From positions 1 to 64,000 of the forward strand of contig CBDFKQ010000003.1 of NCBI GenBank assembly GCA_965248855.1: a DNA stretch of 64,000 nt. The letters are read 5' to 3'. The DNA comes from CBDFKQ01 sp965248855 (lineage in GTDB: Bacteria > Bacteroidota > Bacteroidia > Cytophagales > 172606-1). Every line of letters starts with the position of its first letter. Positions within the stretch are counted from its first letter, which is position 1. The translations under genes were made by a program, and so were the position numbers. This document shows positions 36,588 to 45,500 of the stretch, piece by piece. Below the pieces are notes generated by a model. The model made no database searches. It was not told the DNA's origin and was given only the letters and a program-made list of their open reading frames with translations.

Positions 36588-37504
36588 AACATTACACCGA
36601 AGCTAGTTTAGAAAGCACTTTTGTTGAATTATTAGGTGAAGAAGGTTTTGAACATACTTTAGGTGTAAATATTAACCGCAAACCCGATGAAGTATTGATT
36701 GAGGAAGATTTACAAAACTTCGTTTTAACGCAATACGCTGGTCAAGGCATTACGGTAAACGAAATCAAATCTATCATTCTTCAGCTCAAATCCCTATCTG
36801 CTTCTGACCTGTACGAAAGCAACAAAACATTTTTGCAACTACTTTCAGACGGTTTTATTCTCAAACGGGAAGATCGTAACCAAAAAGACATTTATATCCA
36901 ACTCATTGATTATGCAGGATTAAACAAACAAAAGCAACTCGAAGCGGAGCAATTAATTTCAATTGCTGCAGAACCCGAAGAAGTATATTCTAATGATAAT
37001 AACATATACAAGTTCGTCAATCAACTGGAAATTATTGGTTCAGAAAAACGTATTCCTGACGGCATTGTTTATATCAATGGTTTGCCTTTGGTAGTGTTTG
37101 AATTTAAATCGGCCATCCGTGAAGAGGCCACCATTTATGATGCTTTTAAACAGTTAACCGTTCGGTATAGCAGGGATATCCCTGAACTCTTTAAATACAA
37201 TGCATTTTGCGTGATTAGTGATGGTGTAAACAATAAAACAGGTTCGTTCTTTGCCCAGTACGATTTTTTCTATGCGTGGAGGCGGGTTTCTGGTCTTGCA
37301 AAAGATGTTGATGGTATAGATAGTATGTTTACACTCATTCAGGGAATGTTTCATAAAAACCGTTTGCGTGATATTATCCGTAACTTTATTTACATTCCTG
37401 ATAGCTCAAAGAAAAACGAGAAAATTGTTTGTCGCTATCCACAATACTATGCAGCGAGGGCTTTGTATGACAACATCAAGTTAGCCCAAAAACCCGAAGG
37501 ATGA
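36584..37504 (+). pseudogene. hsdR: HsdR fragment: N-terminal nuclease part only
   Basis: 306 residues equal to the start of a type I restriction subunit: TEASLESTFVELLGEEGFEH, the nuclease core with KRIPDGIVYINGLPLVVFEF followed by KSA (the D...ExK catalytic pattern), then CRYPQYYAARALYDNIKLAQ. It stops right where the motor domain should begin (expected GATGSGKS). The Walker A, DEAD and later helicase motifs are absent from the window. The HsdR C-terminus follows 4 nt later in another frame. So about 500-600 codons have been deleted and DNA translocation is lost. Confidence 0.9.
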
Positions 37505-37508
37505 GGAA

Positions 37509-37868
37509 ATGGCAGAGGCTTTAACGAACCTGATTTGGGAGGTTCATAAAGAATTTAAAGCCGGAGACGAATTAGGAATTGATTTTGAAGAAAAGGCCTT
37601 TTATGACATTTTGAAAGAACTTTGTTTAAAATATGACTTCACTTACCCGGAAGCTAAATTAATTGACTTATCTAAGGCAGTAAAAGTAATTGTTGAAAGC
37701 CAGGCCAAGTTCCCCGACTGGAACAAACGGGACGACATAAAATCTGCTTTAAAAGTGGAATTAATATTAATTCTGGATATGTTTGGTTATCCGCCAGTCG
37801 AAAGAGACGAAGTGTATATGGAAATTTTTGAACAAGCTGAAAATTTTAAGAAAAACAGAACTTCTTAA
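37509..37868 (+). pseudogene. hsdR: HsdR fragment: C-terminal end
   Basis: 119 residues matching the helical C-terminus of HsdR (MAEALTNLIWEVHKEFKAGD, DFEEKAFYDILKEL, then KALKVELILILDMFGYPP-like ending with the HsdM-contacting helix). The frame runs open upstream to the deletion joint near 37500. Together with 36584-37504 it shows that one internal deletion, which also shifted the frame, destroyed hsdR. An IS256-type fragment lies 52 nt further on. Confidence 0.85.
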
Positions 37869-37920
37869 TCCGACAAAATCGAAGGATTTTACTTCTATAT
37901 TTTAAAAGTACTATTAATGC

Positions 37921-38139
37921 ATAACGATCATTTATACCACAAATACGATTGAAGGTTTTCATGCTCAGCTTAGAAAAGTTACCAAAACAAAAAGGGTATT
38001 TCCATCTGATATGGCCTTATTAAAGTTGCTCTACTTAGTCCGGGACAGGATTACAAAAAAATGGAGCATGCCTATGCATGATTGGAAAAATTCATTATCC
38101 CACTTTTCTATAGTTTTTGCTGACAGATATAATTGGTAA
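37921..38139 (+). mobile_element. IS256-family transposase C-terminal remnant
   Basis: A 72-codon frame without a start reads ITIIYTTNTIEGFHAQLRKV, then TKTKRVFPSDMALLKLLYLV and KKWSMPMHDWKNSLSHFSIV before a stop. TTNxIEGxHxxLRKVTKTKRVFP is the C-terminal signature of IS256/mutator-type transposases. The rest of the transposase and both inverted repeats are missing. It marks the right edge of the defense island. Confidence 0.88.
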
Positions 38140-38443
38140 ATTAAAATGAAATTCAAAAAAAAATTATTATTTTTAATGGGAAAACAAAATCAGTCTGGAG
38201 AAGGGAAAGTGAAAATATTCATCTTTCTCTTCAAAAGAAATATTTACACCTGACACAGTTTATTGAACAGACTAGCAAAACTTACAGATAAGCCTGCAGG
38301 AACTGTAATGAAAGTAAAGAAGGCAACAATGGATTAGATCACTATCCACATTGAAAGATCTTAGAGCTATTTTTTTGGACAAATTCTATTGGAACCCCTT
38401 AACGTACTTTAACTTCCCTTTCGTGAGCCGACCCCATCTAGTC
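38140..38443. other. Non-coding debris at the island edge
   Basis: About 300 nt without a supported gene. Short frames such as HLSLQKKYLHLTQFIEQT occur near 38220-38280 but are broken by stops. It probably consists of further mobile-element debris. Confidence 0.35.
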
Positions 38444-40195
38444 TCAAAACGAATAAGAATAATTAAAGTTAGTAGTGGCCTCAAGGAAAGAAGTGTTCCC
38501 TGAACTTGGTTTATCTGCACCGGTTTGAAAACGTTTTAAAATATTTATCGATAAGCCCAAATTATGTTTTCCCTTTTTTTTTGAATATGTTTTGGGAGAA
38601 TAATTTATGTTAAACCTGTTATTGAGAATAGAACTGCCTGCCACATTGTTTACCAGGTTTTTATTATAAGAACCTGAGTAACTTGCCCTTAATGATTTAT
38701 TAAACAAAGCTTTTGATATACTCATATTTGGCCCCCAATAAGAACTCTCATAAGTGGACAGGTGATTGGTATAATAATTAAAGGAAGTAGACAAGGTTAA
38801 ATTTTGTTGGGCAATGGAATAAGAGTAGGAAATATTGCCTGTAATAAAATCAGAAACTGAATTATTGCCTGTTTTATAAGTGGCCTGATCACTTGCTTTT
38901 TGATAAGAAGCATTGAGCATAATTGATTTCCTGCGCTCAGTGCTTCCAAAATTATAACCTGTCAAAGCATTTAGCGTATTATTGACCTGATAAAAATTTA
39001 ATGTATCAAGTACGTTCCTGAAAAAAGGGTCTGCGAGGGGCCTTATATTGGTGAAGGTAGTAAAGTTTGAATAATTTACTCCAAGGTTCCAATGCTCGTT
39101 TGGGTTATAGTTAACATTGTATGCACCCACATACCTTTTGGTAGTGGATACTTTTAAATGTGCCAAATTATTATTTTGCCAACCAAGATTTGCATTGATT
39201 ACCAATTTGCTGTTCAATAATCTGAGTGTAGGTATAACAGTAATATTTTGCAAATCGCTGTTAAAATAATATGCCCCTAAGGTTTGATATTCGGGTGCAA
39301 TCCTTTCATATTTTAACTGCAAGCTATACCGGCTGCCCTGGTAGCCTACAGAAAAATTATAAGCATCGTAATGTCTGGTTGTGGCATTGGCCGGAATAAT
39401 CCCCTTGAGGAAATAGCTGCCTTCTTCATGAGGTAATGAATCAATAGACAAGGAGTCTTTTCGTTGCTTGTAAATGGTATTGTTGGTCAGTATTGAATAA
39501 GCATATTCTCCTTCCACAAAAATATGGTTTGTAATTTTTTTCTTCCCGTTAACGCTCATTACCAAATTTTCTTTTGGGCTCAGGCCGCTGTTGAAAACTA
39601 CATATGGTAAGGAGTTTACATCATCTTTGGCATGGAAAAGGGATGCACCAATCATATTTCTTCCGTCATCATAACCCAGTTTTAATCCATACCCTATTCT
39701 TTTATAAGATGCATTATAATATTGTGTAGAATCAGAGAGGTTAAAGGGGACTGCTTTCCTGAGTCTTCCGCACATGGCAGCGATCCTCCATCTTTTAGGA
39801 GATAATTCAACACCGCCGCCTAAAAAATTATATCCGGCCAGGGTATATTGCGAGAAGGTCATGCTGTTGTAACCAATGTATGTTTTTACCCACTTATATT
39901 GGGGAGCAAAACTAAATTGATTGAAAGGTTGTGTAAAAGACTTGTTGGTATTGCTGTAACTGAAAGTAAAGGGGGAATTATATCCAAATAAATTAATATT
40001 TATATTTCCCGATACATAAAAAGCAAATGGGTCACGGCGGGCAATGATACCATCTGCAAGATAACCGACAGCGTTAAAACTTATGCCTCCCGATACTTTT
40101 ACCCCTTTTTTTGCACCGATTTCTTCAAGGTTTTGAGAACTTGCAAGCCTGCTTAATAACACACATACTATAAGCAGGGTAATTCTTTTAATCAT
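38444..40195 (-). CDS. Outer-membrane beta-barrel protein of unknown function
   Basis: A 583-residue protein with a signal peptide (ITLLIVCVLLSRLASS, cleaved near QNLEE) and about twenty amphipathic strands alternating aromatic and polar residues, ending in a terminal Phe (YSYSF), the usual signal for barrel insertion. GGISFNAVGYLADGIIARRD and FSQYTLAGYNFLGGGVELSP mark the first strands. It is the last gene of the candidate toxin locus, 65 nt after the FN3 gene. It may form the outer-membrane pore or anchor for the two large exported proteins before it; this is inferred from position. Confidence 0.75.
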   Translation of the reverse strand: MIKRITLLIVCVLLSRLASSQNLEEIGAKKGVKVSGGISFNAVGYLADGIIARRDPFAFYVSGNININLFGYNSPFTFSYSNTNKSFTQPFNQFSFAPQYKWVKTYIGYNSMTFSQYTLAGYNFLGGGVELSPKRWRIAAMCGRLRKAVPFNLSDSTQYYNASYKRIGYGLKLGYDDGRNMIGASLFHAKDDVNSLPYVVFNSGLSPKENLVMSVNGKKKITNHIFVEGEYAYSILTNNTIYKQRKDSLSIDSLPHEEGSYFLKGIIPANATTRHYDAYNFSVGYQGSRYSLQLKYERIAPEYQTLGAYYFNSDLQNITVIPTLRLLNSKLVINANLGWQNNNLAHLKVSTTKRYVGAYNVNYNPNEHWNLGVNYSNFTTFTNIRPLADPFFRNVLDTLNFYQVNNTLNALTGYNFGSTERRKSIMLNASYQKASDQATYKTGNNSVSDFITGNISYSYSIAQQNLTLSTSFNYYTNHLSTYESSYWGPNMSISKALFNKSLRASYSGSYNKNLVNNVAGSSILNNRFNINYSPKTYSKKKGKHNLGLSINILKRFQTGADKPSSGNTSFLEATTNFNYSYSF

Positions 40196-40260
40196 ACTTG
40201 TTTTAAAATTTATTTAGTCTGTCAAAAAATCCCTAAAGTTTGTGTCATTTTATTTAACAT

Positions 40261-42324
40261 CTAGTACTCTACAATTACTTCTTTACTGATCATTGATTGC
40301 GCGCCGGTTTTAAAAAATGCTTTTATTTTATAGGCATACTTATTATTAACATTTATTTCGGTATCCTCGTATTCACTTGCCATGCCTTCAAGAGTTTTAT
40401 ATATCACGTAAGGCGAGCCGTCTTTCGATTTATAAATAATTATCTTCTCAACTCCATCCAATGCATATTTCCATTTTAAGGTAATGGTATTTTTAAGCCT
40501 GTCGGTTGTGATTTTGATGTCTTGTATGGCGGCTCTTGCCCCCGTTTCTACTAAAATATCCCTCGAAATTGCCCGGCTATAATTTCCTGCACTGTCAATA
40601 CATTGTAAAATATATCTGTATTTCTTCCCTAGCGGAAGCCCGGTTTCTGAATAAGAAACTTTTAATTCTTTGGCAGACCACTCTTTTATGAATGTGAGCG
40701 AGTCGGAGGTTTTATCATTCCTATATAAAATATATTTGGCTGCATCATTACTGCTGCTGTTCACCCAGTTTAAGTTTACCGTATCACCTTTTAGCCTTAA
40801 TGCAGAAAAAACAGGTGCCGACGGTGCTATTTTATCGGGTCGGAGGAGTTCTAAAGCAGATGAAAATTCGGATGGATTATAATAATTGTCTACCGCTACT
40901 ACTTTGTAATACACCCTGCGCGTGAGTGATTCTATGTTGATGGTATCCATGAGTAAAATACGCCTGATAATCTTTGGGGTTATTTCAATAAATTCTTCTT
41001 TTAAGGTGTTTGCCCTGTAAACCCGGTAACCGAATAAATCATTGTCTGTACCGGCTTTCCATTTCAGGGTTACTATGCCTGTCGAGTCTACGCTGGCAGA
41101 TAAACCGGTAGGTGCTGCCGGAGGCGTAACATCATAGAGTTGAGCCAGGTATGGAAATGAAAAATAGGTATCGGATTTTCCGTTTTTTATTTTTGTTAAA
41201 TATTTAATTCTGTAATAATTGTTTTTCCCCGGGCTTTCATCAATAAAATAATTTTGACCGGCAGGAAGTATTTTTTTGTTAAGATCGACAAAGGGGCCAC
41301 CGGCTTTCCCTGATCTACTAACAAAAAAACCTGTAATATCTTGTTTATATTGGGCCGGCACATTCCACTTGATGTATATTTTTTTATTATTGATTACATA
41401 AGAGCTATCGATCGATATTACTGCTTCTAATGGGTTTTTTCCTTGACCGCTTACTACTGCCGAAGCCGGACCGGTTTCTCCAAAGGGTGTAATGCCTTTT
41501 ACGCGGTAATAAACCGGTTCATCATTGCTTACCAATGAATCTACATAAAAATATTGTACGGGATTTTTCTTTTGGGAGGTATTTACATAAGGCAGGTCGG
41601 ACAATGATTTAAAATCTTTACCGGTTAATGACTTTTCTATGAAATAGGCCGTGTAAACTCCTTTATGAGTGATGATCGGCCAGGTGAGTGTAACTTTCCT
41701 GTCACCAAAATCTGCTTTTACATCTTTAGGGGCTACAAGTGGTTTTTCATTCAAAATGTCCACTACTGCTATGCCGGGTTCAATTTTTGCATTGGGTACA
41801 TCGAATGCAATTCTAATTGAATATATGTATTTCGCTTTAGGTACTACTGTCCTGTCTATCCACATGAGCCCCGCAGCGATGGCTATGGATTGCGACATAT
41901 CACAAACAAACAGGGCAAGTCCAAATTTATTTTCTGTTTCACGGTTATTATTTATAATTTCCGCCGGTGATTTTGCAATTTTTAACGATTTACCATAAAT
42001 GGCTTCTTGAATTACTTCGGCATTGGGTTCTGTTTTAGCCAGTTTTAATAATTCATCGCTCGAATAAGCTTTTACAGGCTTGGTAGAAAGCAACCTCCCC
42101 TTTCCATTTTTTTGCTCTAAGGTGCCATTGGGGAGTACCGTAAAACGTTCAATTATATAGCCATACTTATTGCCCATTTGCCAAATGTAAGGACTTGCAG
42201 GTGCCCAGCGGATTAAAACAGCATTGTTTTTTATTTTAGCCAGTGCCTGAATGGAATTTTGGTTGCTTTGAGAAAACGAGTATAGTGTAAAGAAAAAAAA
42301 CAGAATAGATAAAAAAAATTTCAT
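40261..42324 (-). CDS. Multi-domain fibronectin type III surface protein
   Basis: A 687-residue exported protein: signal peptide (about 1-18), an N-terminal domain of about 180 residues of its own, then four or five FN3-like domains, visible as repeated APTGLSASVDSTGIVTLKWK, GYRVYRANTLKEEF and KYRYILQCIDSAGNYS motifs. There is no T9SS sorting tail and no enzyme motif. It lies between the 1483-residue protein and the barrel, with a palindromic repeat element in the gap upstream. A structural or adhesive role is inferred. Confidence 0.8.
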   Translation of the reverse strand: MKFFLSILFFFFTLYSFSQSNQNSIQALAKIKNNAVLIRWAPASPYIWQMGNKYGYIIERFTVLPNGTLEQKNGKGRLLSTKPVKAYSSDELLKLAKTEPNAEVIQEAIYGKSLKIAKSPAEIINNNRETENKFGLALFVCDMSQSIAIAAGLMWIDRTVVPKAKYIYSIRIAFDVPNAKIEPGIAVVDILNEKPLVAPKDVKADFGDRKVTLTWPIITHKGVYTAYFIEKSLTGKDFKSLSDLPYVNTSQKKNPVQYFYVDSLVSNDEPVYYRVKGITPFGETGPASAVVSGQGKNPLEAVISIDSSYVINNKKIYIKWNVPAQYKQDITGFFVSRSGKAGGPFVDLNKKILPAGQNYFIDESPGKNNYYRIKYLTKIKNGKSDTYFSFPYLAQLYDVTPPAAPTGLSASVDSTGIVTLKWKAGTDNDLFGYRVYRANTLKEEFIEITPKIIRRILLMDTINIESLTRRVYYKVVAVDNYYNPSEFSSALELLRPDKIAPSAPVFSALRLKGDTVNLNWVNSSSNDAAKYILYRNDKTSDSLTFIKEWSAKELKVSYSETGLPLGKKYRYILQCIDSAGNYSRAISRDILVETGARAAIQDIKITTDRLKNTITLKWKYALDGVEKIIIYKSKDGSPYVIYKTLEGMASEYEDTEINVNNKYAYKIKAFFKTGAQSMISKEVIVEY

Positions 42325-42353
42325 TGGTTTTGGAATGGATTTGTTGTGTTTAT

Positions 42354-42478
42354 AATCACGGATTTTTAGGGATTAGGTTGATTGCACGGATTTAATCTGT
42401 GTAATCTTTCAATCCTTTTTAATCCGCGTTCTAATATTTTTAATCTGTGTAATCTTTAAATCTTTTAAATCCGTGATT
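42354..42478. repeat. Interspersed repeat, copy A (inverted ends AATCACGGATTT)
   Basis: A 125-nt element with inverted ends AATCACGGATTT and AAATCCGTGATT. Inside, GATTGCACGGATTT and a twice-repeated TAATCTGTGTAATCTTT occur. A shorter relative lies at 58230-58314, with the same ends and the same GATTGCACGGATTT. The pattern fits a non-coding mobile repeat (MITE- or REP-like). Confidence 0.75.
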
Positions 42479-42538
42479 CAGACATCGACATTTTGTCTGT
42501 TGTCTGTTGTCTCTTATCTATTGTCTTTCTTCTTTCCT

Positions 42539-45500
42539 CTACCTATACCTTATATTGAATTGCTTTTCGGTAGTGGTTTTACCTATTCCCGGAAGCATAT
42601 ATTTAATATCAAAGTGATAATCATCGTACGGCAGATCGGGAGGTGAAATAACTGACAGTATCCTTTTCACACCTTCATTACCTCCATTAGGATTCTTTAA
42701 CAGCCACTTGGCTGATTGAGTTCTTAAGTCAACAAAGTCATAATATACATAGGGTGATAAATAATACCCGATAATTATTTTGCCTCCCTTTGCAGGGGCT
42801 GTACCTGTTTTCACCTGGTCAGTACTAAGCATGTAGCCGTTCTCATCCGGATCGTTGCTTGCATATACTGCTTTTAACGGTGGCAAACCAAGTTCATCTA
42901 ATTGTTTACGGTTGGTGATGGCGATACTTGCATCTTGAGGGTATAGCTCATAAAGCAAAGGATAAATTTGGTTTTTAAACCAACTGTTATCTGCTGTAGC
43001 TGTTAACTGAACCATTGGGCCTGCATTTTCATTGATCTTTTGCAGTTCAAATTTATCAAGTGTTTCATCAACTGTTAATTTTTTTCCCAACACCATTAAT
43101 TGGGCAATATCGTCGGAATTAAATATGTCTTGTTGGTGTTGAATTTTATTAAGCTTATCACTAAAAGAGTTATAATTACTCACTCTGAAATCGCTTTCAT
43201 AAAGACTTTTTTCAACGGATTGGGCGACGCTTTCTTTAAGGTCGTTTTCTGTAAACATCACTTGGTTATCCTTATCTCCAACATTTTTTATTTTTTTCTC
43301 TGCATTCCTGTCCATTGCTCCTGCAACCTCCGGCATTTTAAGGAATATCATTTTATAAATGCTGTTGTTATCTAAATTTTCGGGTATGGCAAAAGTAACC
43401 TGCAGGTTTCCGGATTCATATTTTAAAGGCACTTCTGCTGTATTGCCTGAGGTGGTTTCGTACCTGCCGATAAATTTATAGGCTGTTAGCGAATCTTTTG
43501 CTTTGAACAAATAATCCTGACCCCATTTCAATTTTACATAGCCTTGGTTGTATTCATTTTTATAAAAATTATATTGATGTCTTACCGGGTAGCTGAAAGC
43601 AATATTTTCATCCGGGATATTATCGGGGGCTACTCCTGTAGTGAAATTGGATTCTTTTAATTCATAATCTGTTTCCCCTTTTGCGTCTTTGAGTTTCTCC
43701 CAGGTGCCTGAGCTTACTTTTTTCTCCCAATATATTTTAGCTGACACTTTCATGTTTGATTTTTGAGGTAAAATATCGCGGGTTTTAAGTGATACTACGT
43801 CTTTTTTATCGTTCCAAATTACTTCTGTGGCGATCTCCCGGTTATTATTAAATACTTTCAATGATTCCATTCTCACCCGGTAAGTTTCAAGTTCATCATT
43901 TAAATTCATCATTGGGAGTTCTTTATCAATAGGTATATTGAAGGCCACCTGTGGTGCGGTAAATACATTTACTTCTTTTCCTCCATTATCGGGTTTGATG
44001 CTTGAAATGGCAGATATATCGCCCAGTTCAAAGCCCTGAACTTTTTTGATACATTTTTCACCTACTTCAAACATTACATTAAAGTGGCCGCTCACCAGTC
44101 CTCCGAGTATTGAATATTCTCCGGCCAAACCTCCCCTGAACCAGGTTGGGTTAGGCAATTCTGCCTGTAACAAGGCTGCGGCACCTACTTTAAGGATACT
44201 AAACCGACGTTTTAATTGTATGCCTACGTCTCCTTTTAAAAATACATAAGCTTGGCCTGAAGCATACCAACCGTCTGCCCCGATCACACCGCTCCTGCCT
44301 TTACATTCTGTATTGCCATAGTTCCTGAGCATAACATCGGTGCCTGCTCCGATAGCTAAGGTAAAATATATGGGGCCAAAGCTTGCATCTACTCCTGCTT
44401 TAAAATGAAGCCCAAATGCAAAACCTCTGCCCGAGCCTGCTGCCCCGTCATCACGCATAAGGGCAAGGTCAATACCTGCAAATAATTCCGATACTTCAGG
44501 TGGCGGCAAGGGTAGGTCTTCTATTTTTGTTCCTACCATAAAGTAGGATTTGGCTGTCAATAATCCCAATACGCTCACCCCATTCATTTGTGTGGGCCTG
44601 CCTATGTATACATACCAATCTTTTGGGTCTATGTGTATCACCATTTCTCCCATTAAATTGTTTGGGCCTGTTCCTTTTAAAACTCCGTAAAGATTTACAT
44701 AAACTCTTAAATTGGCATGGAATACGTGGTTTTCATTGTCATAAAGCATGTTCATGCTTGCATAAAAGGGTGCCGAAGGAGTTGCTGCGCCTCTTTCTCT
44801 GTTTAACTTCGACAGTATATAGGCATTTCCACTGAATTGTATATATTTCAAGCCTCCGCCTTCATTGAAGGCTATTTCAAACATCGCATCGCCGCTTACT
44901 ACACTTTCTTGTGCCACTACCAATGTTACCCCTGCCATAAATGCCATACCTACTGTTTTATCGGGTAAGTATACTGCTCCTTCATTGGATGGCGAAAAAC
45001 CTTCATTACCCTGTTCATTATGGGCTACCATAGTACCCATTTCACCCAGTTGCTTGAATACTCCATTATTGAGTGCGCTCTGCCTTATCATGTGGTGGGA
45101 AGCCCCGCCTATGATTCCATTGATATATAAGGGGCCGAATATTGTTATGATTAAGGGTACTTTTATATCTATATGCCAATAGCGAAAATCATCATTAGCA
45201 TCTTTTTTGCTTCCAAAATATGCATTGGCCTGTATTTCTGACAAAACGGGGAGTTTAACTGAAATTGACCCTCTAAAGCCGTCTCCATATATTGCATCAT
45301 TGGTGTAAATACTCAAACTTCCATGCATAGTGACGGGCCCAACTTTTGCATCAATGGTTACCTTTTCTATCTTAATGTTTTTTAATTTCCATGATTGGCT
45401 TACATATTCGCCGTTCTGCTTGTTTTCTGCACCAAAAATTAATTTTATGGAGGTGCTGGCTGCAAGCCCTTTGCCTTCCATAAAGTTGAGGGCTACCCTG

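Noticed and set aside
37921..38139. Active IS256 element
   Set aside because: Only the last 72 codons of the transposase remain and no terminal inverted repeats were found.
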